A DNA stretch of 20,217 bases from Planctomycetota bacterium (GTDB lineage: Bacteria; Planctomycetota; Phycisphaerae; FEN-1346; JAACEH01), in the NCBI GenBank assembly GCA_016935955.1, contig JAFGPY010000271.1:1-20217 (forward strand), written 5' to 3'. Of this stretch, positions 1-7,745 are shown piece after piece. The position numbers and the translations under genes are program-made. Each line of letters starts with the position of its first letter. The stretch's first letter is position 1. The notes under the pieces were generated by a model. The model saw nothing but the letters and a program-made list of their open reading frames with translations. It had not been told where the DNA came from and made no database searches.

Positions 1-849
1 AGCGCGTCGATCGATTGCCGCGACCTGTGGGTCTTCTTCAGCGACCGCCCGGAGGCGGACAAGAAGGCGACGGATGACGGAGACGACGCGTCGAAGCTTT
101 TCGGCACCAAGGACCTGTTGCGGCTGACGGCCGTCGAGGACGTCGTGGCCCGGGCCGTCAATACTCCCGACGATCCGACCGAGGGGCTGAGCGTCACGAC
201 GATCGAGTCCGACAAGCTGGAGTACAACGCCGAGAAGGACATGGCCTTCGTGCCGGGGGCCGGCGTGCTGACGGTGATCGAGGTGGACCGCGTGCCCGCC
301 GTTCAGCCGCCGCACGAGCGCAAGGCCCGCAACTCGACCCGCGTCACGTGGAAGCGGGAGATGATCTTCGAGCGGCAGCGCGGCGTGGCCTACTTCGGCG
401 AGGACGTCGTGGCCCGCGTCGTGGGGCGGAGCAAGGGATTGATCGACGAGAAGAAGGAGGGCATGGGCAAGCTCAGTGGCACGAGCACGCTCTGGTGCCA
501 GGACCTGCGGCTGTTTCTGACGCAGAGCGATGCGGCCAAGGAGGCGGAGGAGGGATCCGGCAGCCGGACGGAACTGAAGCAACTCGTGGCCGCCGATCGC
601 GTTTTCTTCAAGGACGGCGACTACCACGCCCGCGGCGCGCGGATGAGCTACGACAAGCCGCAGGAACTGCTCGTGCTGACGCGCTCACAGGCCCAGCCTG
701 CGGCCATCTGGGTGCAGAACGAGCAGAAGCAGATCTTCGATCGCTGGGGCGGCGACAAGCTCTATTACTATCGGTTCACGCGCGAGGTCAAAGTCCTCGG
801 CCCGCGCGAGATCACCGTCACGCCGCGCGACCAGAAAATGTTCGAGTAG
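1..849 (+). CDS. OstA/LptA-like repeat protein, 5' end outside window
   Basis: The frame is open from the first base to a TAG stop, giving 282 visible residues without the N-terminus, so no signal peptide can be judged. The visible part looks like two tandem units. Each has a C-[RQ]-D-L-x-[VL]-F-[FL] strand (IDCRDLWVFF and LWCQDLRLFL), then a charged insert, a strand ending in 'A-D/E-D/R-V', and a 'DKLEYN' or 'ARMSYD' strand followed by a strand rich in aliphatic residues. This pattern resembles the beta-jellyroll repeats of LptA/OstA (organic solvent tolerance N-terminal domain), which bridge the periplasm in lipopolysaccharide transport. That family link is an inference from pattern only. 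The gene converges with the dehydrogenase downstream, and a REPIN-like repeat fills the 97-base gap. It could also be an unrelated beta-rich envelope protein. Confidence 0.6.
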   Translation, partial: SASIDCRDLWVFFSDRPEADKKATDDGDDASKLFGTKDLLRLTAVEDVVARAVNTPDDPTEGLSVTTIESDKLEYNAEKDMAFVPGAGVLTVIEVDRVPAVQPPHERKARNSTRVTWKREMIFERQRGVAYFGEDVVARVVGRSKGLIDEKKEGMGKLSGTSTLWCQDLRLFLTQSDAAKEAEEGSGSRTELKQLVAADRVFFKDGDYHARGARMSYDKPQELLVLTRSQAQPAAIWVQNEQKQIFDRWGGDKLYYYRFTREVKVLGPREITVTPRDQKMFE

Positions 850-865
850 CAGCCCGTCGAGGCGA

Positions 866-951
866 TGTAGCCCGGCCGCCCCCGGCCGGGAGATACGCCG
901 GCAAGCGGTTGTCTGCAGCTTGTCGTCACACTCGCGAGCGGGCGTACTACA
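866..951. repeat. REPIN-like inverted pair of GTAG-headed hairpins, copy 1
   Basis: The left arm is a GTAG head (867-870) followed by a perfect 8-bp stem, CCCGGCCG (871-878) with CGGCCGGG (883-890), and a CCCC loop. The right arm (929-951) is a degraded inverted copy ending CTACA, the complement of the TGTAG head. The 86-bp unit lies between two convergent genes and could act as a bidirectional terminator. Its right head overlaps the stop codon of the dehydrogenase gene. The same unit recurs in full at 7759-7843, and its left arm alone at 15703-15730. Confidence 0.8.
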
Positions 952-1978
952 TCTCGATGACGGCCTTCAGCACGCCGTCGCCATACGAGTCCACCAGTTC
1001 GAAGGCCTCCTTGACCCGCGCCAGCGGGAAGCGGTGCGTGATCCACGGCTTGATATCGACCTTGCCCGTGGCCACCAGTTCCAAGGCCTGGCGGATGCTG
1101 TGGGCGCTGCGACGGATGAACTGCACGGTGAGCTGCTTGCGTCGCGGGAATGAGGCGGGCAGCGGAATCTCGTCCACGGGTGGAATGCCGATGGCCGCCA
1201 CGCGGCCGGCGATGCGGGCCAGGGCGACGGCCTGCGGCAGGCCCTCGATGCTGTTGGTGGCTTCGTAGACCACGTCGGCGCCCTGGCCGTCGGTGATCTT
1301 CTTCACGGCGGCAAGCGGGTCTTCCTTGGCGACGTTGATCGTGTGCGTGGCGCCGAGCTTGCGGGCCAGTTCCAGGCGGTAGTCCAGCTTGTCGGTGACG
1401 ATAATTCGCGTGGCCCCGGCCGCACGGACCATGGCCAGGCATGACAGGCCGATGCTGCCCGATCCGACGATGGCCACCCAGTCGCCCGGCACGCAGGGCA
1501 CGAGGTTGAAGGCGTGGACGCCGACCTGCAGCGGCTCGAGCATGGCCGCCTCGTCGAAACCCATGCCCTCGGGCAGCAGGGTGCATTGCTCGGCGTCGGC
1601 CAGGACGAATTCCTGGAGCGACCCTTCGACCGGCGGCGTGCCGTAGAAGATCACGTTGGGGCAGCAGTTCGGGCGGCCTTCGCGGCACTGGCGGCACTTG
1701 CCGCAACTGAGGCCCGGCTCGATGCAGACGCGGTCACCCGGCTTGAAGTGCTCGACCTCGGGCCCGACCTCGACCACCTCGCCGGCGAACTCGTGGCCGA
1801 CGGGTTGCGGCTTCTTGATCAACTGGTCGCCGATGCGCATCTCCGTGTAGTAGTGCACGTCGCTGCCGCACACCCCGACGGCTCGCACCCGGATCAGCAC
1901 CTGGGCGCCCGTGGGCTTCGGCTTCGGACGCTCTTCGACACGCAAATCACGCTTGGCGTACAGAACGGCGGCTTTCAA
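947..1978 (-). CDS. Zinc-dependent medium-chain dehydrogenase, sorbitol/xylitol dehydrogenase type
   Basis: This 343-residue protein is of normal length for the medium-chain dehydrogenase family and should oxidise a polyol or secondary alcohol with NAD+ in the cytoplasm. Catalytic zinc ligands are visible: Cys37 (VGVCGSD), and His62-Glu63 (VGHEFAGEV). Structural zinc is bound by Cys92, Cys95, Cys98 and Cys106. The Rossmann motif GSGSIG is followed by an aspartate (VTDKLDYR), which favours NAD+ over NADP+. The 'HYYTEMRIGDQLIKKPQPVGHE' region resembles sorbitol dehydrogenases, but L-threonine or other polyol substrates cannot be excluded. I chose the TTG at 1978, giving the typical MKAAVLYAK start, because an AGGAG (1987-1991) sits 8 bases upstream. 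An in-frame upstream TTG at 1999 has no such site. The stop codon is embedded in a REPIN-like repeat. Confidence 0.9.
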   Translation of the reverse strand: MKAAVLYAKRDLRVEERPKPKPTGAQVLIRVRAVGVCGSDVHYYTEMRIGDQLIKKPQPVGHEFAGEVVEVGPEVEHFKPGDRVCIEPGLSCGKCRQCREGRPNCCPNVIFYGTPPVEGSLQEFVLADAEQCTLLPEGMGFDEAAMLEPLQVGVHAFNLVPCVPGDWVAIVGSGSIGLSCLAMVRAAGATRIIVTDKLDYRLELARKLGATHTINVAKEDPLAAVKKITDGQGADVVYEATNSIEGLPQAVALARIAGRVAAIGIPPVDEIPLPASFPRRKQLTVQFIRRSAHSIRQALELVATGKVDIKPWITHRFPLARVKEAFELVDSYGDGVLKAVIEM

Positions 1979-2013
1979 CGCATGCTCTCCTAAAGTCAAA
2001 ACTACTCAGAATC

Positions 2014-2116
2014 GGGTGCCATGGCTGCCCCGCAGCCATGCGTGCGGTGAATGATTCTCGGCATGCCTGCCCCTCGACAGTGCTCGGGCTCTGCGACAGG
2101 GTCAGGCATGGCACCC
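2014..2116. repeat. GGGTGCC-ended double-hairpin element A
   Basis: The 103-bp unit starts GGGTGCC and ends GGCACCC. Its first hairpin is CATGGCTGC, loop CCC, GCAGCCATG. Its second is a longer stem-loop bounded by CATGCCTG and CAGGCATG with an interior of about 30 bases. It is the inverted-order relative of the element at 5274-5349. It lies immediately upstream of the dehydrogenase gene. Confidence 0.8.
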
Positions 2117-2167
2117 TGCTTGTCATGGCCTAACCGTGGCTAGAGCGGTTTCCGCAATCACGTGACG

Positions 2168-2273
2168 GGGTGCCACACTTTGAAGGCCCGACGAAGTCGG
2201 GACCAAAGTGTGCGCGTTCGAACGGCGACACACTTTGGCGCCGGCTGCGCCGTCGCTCCAAAGTGTGGCACCC
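2168..2273. repeat. GGGTGCC-ended double-hairpin element B (CACACTTTG type)
   Basis: This 106-bp unit has the same GGGTGCC and GGCACCC ends as the other elements but a different core. Hairpin 1 pairs CACACTTTG (2174-2182) with CAAAGTGTG (2204-2212), capped by CCCGAC-GAA-GTCGGG (2187-2201). Hairpin 2 pairs CACACTTTGG (2229-2238) with CCAAAGTGTG (2258-2267). The whole unit is therefore an inverted repeat of inverted repeats. It sits 48 bases past the pmbA stop codon, where it could end or stabilise that transcript. Confidence 0.85.
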
Positions 2274-2321
2274 GCCACAGAATACTGGAATCCGCTATAA
2301 ACCATGGCACCCCTTCGGCCG

Positions 2322-3671
2322 TCAGAATTCCGTCTTGCCACTGAACCGGAACCCGCGAATCCTCATCGCCGGGCAGACCGCGCCGCCCTCCACGCGGCGG
2401 CGCATCCGCGACAGGCCGTCGCAACGCTCGAAGGCCTGAATCACGCTTTCGGTAAACCGCAGGTTGCGGACCGGGTGACTGACTTTTCCATTTTCGATCC
2501 AGAACGTCCCGTCGCGCGTCATGCCCGTGAGCACGGCCGTGACCGGCTCCACGAAGTTGACGTAATGGAATCGCGTCACCAGCAGTCCGCGCTCAGTGCC
2601 GGCGACGAGCGACCGCAACGACTCGTTCCCACCGTCGACGACGAGGTTCATGGGCATAGCCCCGTAGGCCGCATACTTTGGCGGCAGGGCGTGGCCCGTC
2701 GAGGCCCGCCGTCCGCCCTCGCGGCCGGCCAGGTAACTGTCGTAGACCACTCCCGCGGCTGCACCGCGATCGATCAGCTTGACGCGCTTTCGCGGCACGC
2801 CCTCGAAATCGAACGGCAACCCCTTCTGCTTCGCATCGTGAGCATTGTCCACGATGGTGATGTTCTCGCCGGTCACCTTCTGGCCGATCTTGCCGCTCAT
2901 GAAGCTGCGGCCCTCCTGGAAGGCCTTGGCCCCGAAACCCGAGTAGCCCAGCATGTCGATCAGGATGCCCAGGGCGGCAGGCTCCAGCACCACGTCGTAC
3001 TCGCCCGCGTCGATCGGCTGAGGCTTGCGGCTGCGGGTGGCCTTGCCCACGCCGTCGCGGATCACGCGCTTGACGTCCAGGTCGGCCAGGGCCGTCCCTT
3101 CTGCCTCGCCGTAGCCGCTTCCGTCACCGCAGGTCACCACGGTCTGGAACCGGGCTCCCGTCATGCGGTGGTACGCGCGAATGCCGTGCGAGTTGGCCAC
3201 GACGATGGCCCCGGCCTGCGTCTGGACCAGTCCGGCCGCCTCGCCGCGGCGTCGCTTGGCCGTGGCGACCAGTTCGGCAACGATCTCGGCCCGCTGGGCC
3301 GGCGTCGTGCGAGCCGTCGCTTCGTCGAAGGCCTCGATGGGCCGGATCTTTCCAGGCTTGGGCAGGCGTTTGAAGTCCTCGATCGGCGGACAGAATCCGG
3401 CGATCTCCTGGGCCTTGCTCAGCGTGTCGCGCAGGGCCGACTCGTCCAGGCTCTCGGCCTGGGCCACGCCGATCTGTTTGCCGCTGACAGCGCGGACCGT
3501 CACGCTGGCATGGCGGCTACCGACGTTCTGGTGGATGCGGTTCTTGGCGAAGCGCGTCAGGTAGTCCTCGCCCGTCATCAGGACGACTTCGGTCTGCTCG
3601 GCTTCGCTCGTGGCCAGGACGTTCTCGGCCAGGCGGAGCAGTTCGTCTCTGTTCAGGTGATCCGTGGTCAT
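2322..3671 (-). CDS. pmbA: TldE/PmbA, partner subunit of the TldD metalloprotease
   Basis: The 449-residue product matches TldE/PmbA in length and character. In studied bacteria it pairs with TldD to form a cytoplasmic zinc protease that trims unfolded or ribosomally made peptides, such as microcin B17 leader and the CcdA antitoxin. As expected for TldE, there is no HExxxH zinc motif. Typical features are the N-terminal EVVLMTGEDYLTRFAKNRIHQNV strand region, a central GEYDVVLEPAALGILIDML segment, and a C-terminal region with GGRRASTGHALPPK and a PVTAVLTGMTRDGTFWIENG segment. The ATG at 3671 overlaps the tldD stop as ATGA, so translation is probably coupled. The partner gene immediately upstream makes the call firm. 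Confidence 0.93.
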   Translation of the reverse strand: MTTDHLNRDELLRLAENVLATSEAEQTEVVLMTGEDYLTRFAKNRIHQNVGSRHASVTVRAVSGKQIGVAQAESLDESALRDTLSKAQEIAGFCPPIEDFKRLPKPGKIRPIEAFDEATARTTPAQRAEIVAELVATAKRRRGEAAGLVQTQAGAIVVANSHGIRAYHRMTGARFQTVVTCGDGSGYGEAEGTALADLDVKRVIRDGVGKATRSRKPQPIDAGEYDVVLEPAALGILIDMLGYSGFGAKAFQEGRSFMSGKIGQKVTGENITIVDNAHDAKQKGLPFDFEGVPRKRVKLIDRGAAAGVVYDSYLAGREGGRRASTGHALPPKYAAYGAMPMNLVVDGGNESLRSLVAGTERGLLVTRFHYVNFVEPVTAVLTGMTRDGTFWIENGKVSHPVRNLRFTESVIQAFERCDGLSRMRRRVEGGAVCPAMRIRGFRFSGKTEF

Positions 3672-5122
3672 TTCATCACTCCGACTTCGACGTTGCGGAA
3701 TCGCGCCGGGGCCACGCCGTGGCCCACATGGGCCGTCTGCGACGGCTGGCCCTTGCCGCAATTCGGCGTCCCGAAGAGCCGCCACTCCGACGGCCCGCAC
3801 ACCGCGTCGCACGAGTTCCAGAACTCCGGCGTCACGCCCGTGTAGGTTGGGTTCTTGAACATGCGGCCCAGCTTGCCGCCCGTGATCTCCCAGGCCACCT
3901 CGGTGCCGAACTGGAAGTTCAGCCGCTTGTTGTCGATCGACCACGAGCGGTTCGTCGCCAGCAGCAGGCCGTCCGCTGTGTCGGCGATCAGCTCGTCGAG
4001 TGTGCCCTGTTGCGGCAACAGGTTGACGTTGGTCATGCGGATCAGCGGAATGCGGCTCCAGGAACTGGCCCGCATCGTGCCGCTGCTCGTCTGTCCGATG
4101 ATCGGCGCGGTCTCGCGGCTCGACATGTAGCCGACGAAGCGGCCCTCGGTGATGATCGGCGTCCGCTGGGCCGGCACGCCTTCGTCGTCGTAGCCGAACG
4201 TGCCCAGCCCGCCGGGCACCGTCGCGTCGGCCACGACGTTGACCAGCGACGATCCGTACTGAAGGGTGTTCAGCTTGTCGAGCGTCAGGAACGAATCGCC
4301 GGCGTAGGCCGACTCCATGCCGATGACGCGGTCGAGTTCGATCGGGTGGCCGATCGACTCGTGGACTTGGAGGGCCAGTTGCCCGCCTTCGAGAATGACG
4401 GTCCGCCGACCGCTGGGGCACTGCGGCGCCGACAGCAACTCGATGGCCTCCCGCCGCACGCGCTCGGCGTGCGACGCGACGGCCATGGTTTCGAAGTACT
4501 CGTAGCCGGCCGTGGCGAAGTTGCCGCGGAAACTGTTCGGGTAGCTGCGGACCTGCATGTCGCCGTCGCGGACGGCCGTGGCCGCAATGCCGCCGCCGGT
4601 CTCGACGATCCGTTGCCGCACCAGGGCTCCCTCGGTCGAGGCGAACACCTTGACCGTCTCGTAGGCGGCGAAGAACGACTGGGCCAGGACTACCGGGTCG
4701 CCCATCATCTTGCGGCTCGCGGCGATCAGCACGTCGAGCTTGACGGCCAGCGGCACCTCGAACGGATCGGTCTGGTGCGGCGTCGTGTACTCGCCGCGGC
4801 AGGCCTCCACGGCCGCCAGCCGGACCGGCTCGTCGGCCACCTGGGCGCTGGCTGCGGCGATGGCGCAGGCCTGTCGGACCACGCGCTCGATTTCCGCCTC
4901 GCTCGTCTCGCACGACGAGTGAAAGCCCCACGATCCGCCGGCCAGCACACGGACGCCGAAGCCGCGGCTCTGCTCGTCGGTCAGCGTCTGGACGTCGCCG
5001 TTGCTGACGGCGATGTCCTGCTCGCGTTCGGCCACGAAGCGTACGTCGCCGTACTCGACGCCGCACCGCTTCATCACGTCCACAGCGTGTTGGGCCAGGT
5101 GCTCCACCTCGGTCTCCTCCAT
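3668..5122 (-). CDS. tldD: TldD, zinc metalloprotease subunit
   Basis: This 484-residue protein carries the HExxxH zinc motif of TldD at residues 254-259 (HESIGH), inside the conserved LALQVHESIGHPIELDR block. The C-terminal half shows further family blocks such as the EGRFVGYMSSRETA and GTMRASSWSRIPLIRMTN segments. With PmbA encoded directly downstream it should form the TldD/TldE heterodimer that degrades or matures small unstructured peptides in the cytoplasm. No peptide precursor gene is obvious nearby. I chose the ATG at 5122; an upstream open extension to 5434 runs through a repeat element and is not credible. No ribosome binding site precedes the ATG, and a promoter -10 ends only about 11 bases upstream, so the message may be leaderless. 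The 3' end overlaps pmbA by four bases. Confidence 0.95.
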   Translation of the reverse strand: MEETEVEHLAQHAVDVMKRCGVEYGDVRFVAEREQDIAVSNGDVQTLTDEQSRGFGVRVLAGGSWGFHSSCETSEAEIERVVRQACAIAAASAQVADEPVRLAAVEACRGEYTTPHQTDPFEVPLAVKLDVLIAASRKMMGDPVVLAQSFFAAYETVKVFASTEGALVRQRIVETGGGIAATAVRDGDMQVRSYPNSFRGNFATAGYEYFETMAVASHAERVRREAIELLSAPQCPSGRRTVILEGGQLALQVHESIGHPIELDRVIGMESAYAGDSFLTLDKLNTLQYGSSLVNVVADATVPGGLGTFGYDDEGVPAQRTPIITEGRFVGYMSSRETAPIIGQTSSGTMRASSWSRIPLIRMTNVNLLPQQGTLDELIADTADGLLLATNRSWSIDNKRLNFQFGTEVAWEITGGKLGRMFKNPTYTGVTPEFWNSCDAVCGPSEWRLFGTPNCGKGQPSQTAHVGHGVAPARFRNVEVGVMK

Positions 5123-5133
5123 TGGAAGGCCCC

Positions 5134-5162
5134 AGTATATGCTTGCCGCCACCCGGGGGCAA
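5134..5162 (-). promoter_or_regulatory. Predicted sigma70-type promoter of tldD-pmbA
   Basis: On the minus strand TTGCCC (5162-5157) and TATACT (5139-5134) are separated by 17 bases. The predicted start of transcription falls around 5127, only about five bases before the tldD ATG at 5122. That agrees with the lack of a ribosome binding site. Confidence 0.5.
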
Positions 5163-5273
5163 GTTGCCGCCATGACAAATCCCGAAAGGGGCGCTGGCTG
5201 TTTTTGCGTTGCGGGTCCGACGAGCGGCAGTACACTAAGCGGCAATGCGTGAGTCCCTTGACGTACCCTTAGT

Positions 5274-5349
5274 GGGTGCCATGCCTGCCCCTGCAGGCAT
5301 GCCGAATGATGCTCGCCGCACGCATGGCTGCGGGGCAGCCATGGCACCC
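5274..5349. repeat. GGGTGCC-ended double-hairpin element C
   Basis: The 76-bp unit is bounded by GGGTGCC and GGCACCC. It has hairpin CATGCCTGC (5280-5288), loop CCCT, GCAGGCATG (5293-5301) and hairpin CATGGCTGC (5323-5331), loop GGG, GCAGCCATG (5335-5343), separated by a 21-base linker. It lies in the gap between the divergent tldD and VWA genes. It is closely related to the elements at 2014-2116 and 10326-10396. Confidence 0.85.
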
Positions 5350-5412
5350 AACTGAATGAGGACTCGCCTGGCCTTGCTTGAGGCCGCTCGTTACCGGGGA
5401 GACTGTTGACGC

Positions 5413-7743
5413 ATGCCGATCCTCTCTGCCGCACTTCTGGCCGCGCACCTGGAACTGGATCCCTTCGGCGGCTGGCTGATGGCCGTGCCGCTGGCGATCC
5501 TCTTCGCGCTGGCCACGGTGCTGGGCTACAGCAAGTTTACCAAGCCGCTGGCCGCCACACGGCGGCGCACCCTCTGGGCCTTGCGCGGCGCCGCCGTGCT
5601 GGCGGTCGTTTTCGTTCTGCTCCGCCCGACGCTGGTCCACGTGAGTACGCGGTACGAGCGGCCGCTGCTGATCCTGCTGGCCGACGTATCGAGGAGCATG
5701 GGCATTCGCGACGAGTCGCCGGCGGATGCCGCGGCCGGTCGCGACCAGGCCATGCTGTCGCGGGCCCAGGCCCTCGGCAACGAGCTGAAGCGAAACGAGA
5801 AACTGCTCGGGGAACTGGCCGGCAAGTTCGACATCGTGACCTACCATTTCGGCGAGCGCCTGGAGGCCGTGGCCGACGCCCTGAGCGAGCCGGTCAGCCG
5901 CCGCGACGAGCAGGTGTTGTCGCAGCAGGTGGCGGCCACGGTCGATACGCCGCTCGTGCCCGAGGCCCAGGCCACGCGGATCGGCGACCATCTGGCCGAA
6001 GCCTACGAGGCCCACGTGCGGCGGCGCGTCCTCGGCATGGTCCTGTTGACCGACGGCCAGAGTTGCCTGTCGCAGATCAGTCCCGAGGACGCCGCGCGGC
6101 GGCTGGCCCAGCGCGGCGTGCCGATCTACTCGGTGGGCTACGGATCGGCCGAACCGACCGGCGCCGTCCGCGACAGCGTGGCCACCGGCATCGAGGCCCG
6201 CTCGACGATGTTCGCCGGCAACCGCACGGACGTCGTCGGCGACTACCTGTTCCATGGGCTGAAGGGCGAGACGGTGACCGTGCAGTTGCTGGTGGACGGC
6301 ACACCCGTCGCCCGCCAGGCGGTCAAGGTCACCTCGAATCGCCAGGCCGAGCGCGTCCGCCTGCCGTACGAGGCCGGCCAGCCCGGCAGCCATCGGCTGG
6401 AGCTTGCCGCCGAGGCGGTCGAGGGCGAGCAGTCCGTGGCCAACAACCGCATCTGGACCTACGTGGACGTCGTCAAGGGCGGGCTGAAGGTGCTGCTGGT
6501 CCGCGGTTTCCTGCGGCCCGAGGGAACGCACCTGTCGCGAGCCGTCCGCCGCGCGGGCGAGTTCGATCTCGACACGGTCGTCCTGGGTTCTCGCAACCTG
6601 GCGGCCGCGAAGCTGCCGCGGACGTCGGCCGAATGGGCGGCCTACAAGGCGATCATCTTCGACGACGTGCCGCGAGAGTTCCTGTCGTCCGGGCAGGCCA
6701 CGGCTCTCCTGAAAGCCGTCGGCGACGGGACCGGCTTCCTGATGCTGGGCGGCGAGCACGCCTTCGCCGCGGGCGGCTACGCGAGCACGGAGCTTGCCGC
6801 CGTGTTGCCCGTGCAACTGAGCGCGGGGCAGGGGCAGGTCGGCCATCCCGTGAAGTTCCGGCCGACGGCGGCTGGGCTCCAGATGCGAATCCTGCAACTC
6901 GAAGGGCAGGACTCGAGCAAGGTCTGGGACGCGCTGCCGGCGCTGGCCGGGGCCAACGCGGTGGGACCGGCGAAGGCGGCCGCCGAGGTGCTGGCCGTGG
7001 GTGACGGCGGCGAGCCGTTGCTTGTGGTCGGACAGTACCAGCGAGGTCGGGTGGCGGCGCTGACGGTCGACACGACGTGGCGATGGAGCATGGAAGCCAA
7101 GGACGATCCGCCCGGGAAGTACCATCGCAAATTCTGGCGGCAACTGCTCCTGTACCTGGCCGGACAGGACAGTGAGTCCAAGGGCAGCGTCTGGGTGGCC
7201 ACAGGGCAACAGCGCTACAGCCTGCCCAACCTGCTGAGTCGGCGGCAATCGGTCGTCGTGACGGCCGGAGTCTCCGACGGGCACGGCGGACTGATCACCG
7301 ACGCCACGTGCACGTTGCGGCTGCACGGGCCGGGTCCCGACGACGCCCGCGATCTCGAGCTGACGGTTCGCGGCGACACGTATGAGGCCGTGGCTCCGGT
7401 TGCGGCCACGGGAGATTACCGGCTGGAGCTGACGGCGTTCCGCAACGGCAAGAAGGCCGGCGAGGCCTCGACGCGGTTCGTGGTCTACGAGCCCGACCTG
7501 GAACTGGAACGGCCGCAGGCGGACCTGGAGCTTCTGGCGTCGCTCGCGCGGCTGTCGGGGGGAAGTACCTGCGTCGGTGGCCAGTTGGAGGGTCTGCTGC
7601 GAGACCTGCTGGCCCGGGACGTACCGAACATCGTCCGTTTCGAGCAGCGGCAGGGCCTCTGGGACAATTTCGCCATGCTCGTGATTTTCGCCCTGTTGCT
7701 GGGCGGGGAATGGGTGCTGCGTCGGCGATGGGGCCTGGTCTGA
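5413..7743 (+). CDS. VWA and GATase1-like domain membrane protein
   Basis: The 776-residue product has two N-terminal hydrophobic segments (about 20-40 and 56-75), then a von Willebrand A domain with the metal-binding DxSxS at 91-95 (DVSRS) and a TDG at 213-215. A central region (about 355-600) resembles the putative glutamine amidotransferase (GATase1-like) fold often joined to VWA domains in this group of bacteria; FLMLGGEHAFAAGGYAS is the clearest match. A beta-rich segment follows, and a final membrane helix (about 750-770) precedes a short basic tail. The bulk is probably periplasmic or external. The role is unknown; related proteins sit in Bat/MoxR-type clusters, but no MoxR or Bat gene is seen here. 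GGGGAG lies about 10 bases before the ATG. The gene is divergent from tldD. Confidence 0.88.
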   Translation: MPILSAALLAAHLELDPFGGWLMAVPLAILFALATVLGYSKFTKPLAATRRRTLWALRGAAVLAVVFVLLRPTLVHVSTRYERPLLILLADVSRSMGIRDESPADAAAGRDQAMLSRAQALGNELKRNEKLLGELAGKFDIVTYHFGERLEAVADALSEPVSRRDEQVLSQQVAATVDTPLVPEAQATRIGDHLAEAYEAHVRRRVLGMVLLTDGQSCLSQISPEDAARRLAQRGVPIYSVGYGSAEPTGAVRDSVATGIEARSTMFAGNRTDVVGDYLFHGLKGETVTVQLLVDGTPVARQAVKVTSNRQAERVRLPYEAGQPGSHRLELAAEAVEGEQSVANNRIWTYVDVVKGGLKVLLVRGFLRPEGTHLSRAVRRAGEFDLDTVVLGSRNLAAAKLPRTSAEWAAYKAIIFDDVPREFLSSGQATALLKAVGDGTGFLMLGGEHAFAAGGYASTELAAVLPVQLSAGQGQVGHPVKFRPTAAGLQMRILQLEGQDSSKVWDALPALAGANAVGPAKAAAEVLAVGDGGEPLLVVGQYQRGRVAALTVDTTWRWSMEAKDDPPGKYHRKFWRQLLLYLAGQDSESKGSVWVATGQQRYSLPNLLSRRQSVVVTAGVSDGHGGLITDATCTLRLHGPGPDDARDLELTVRGDTYEAVAPVAATGDYRLELTAFRNGKKAGEASTRFVVYEPDLELERPQADLELLASLARLSGGSTCVGGQLEGLLRDLLARDVPNIVRFEQRQGLWDNFAMLVIFALLLGGEWVLRRRWGLV

Positions 7744-7745
7744 CG

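Larger units (their letters stand above)
1979..2321. other. Gene-free spacer with two double-hairpin repeat elements
   Basis: No credible coding region is seen in this 343-base gap between the 5' end of the dehydrogenase gene and the 3' end of pmbA. It holds two structured repeats (2014-2116 and 2168-2273, listed separately). Between them lies a short stretch beginning TAGAGCGGTTTC at 2141 that resembles the presumed IS630 end near 20133. A lone ATGGCACCCC at about 2303 looks like a leftover of another element end. I found no convincing promoter for the dehydrogenase gene outside the repeat. Confidence 0.7.

Noticed and set aside
2014..2273. Repeated hairpins as a CRISPR array
   Set aside because: Repeats are not evenly spaced direct repeats with unique spacers, and no cas gene is present; they are TIR-bounded inverted repeats.
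2304..3845. A 513-codon plus-strand open frame opposite pmbA
   Set aside because: Its composition is the Arg/Ala/His-rich type produced by reading GC-rich genes in reverse, and the minus-strand frame matches TldE throughout.
5123..5434. N-terminal extension of TldD to 5434
   Set aside because: The extension is encoded by a repeat element and would overlap the divergent gene's leader; the normal family length is reached from the ATG at 5122.
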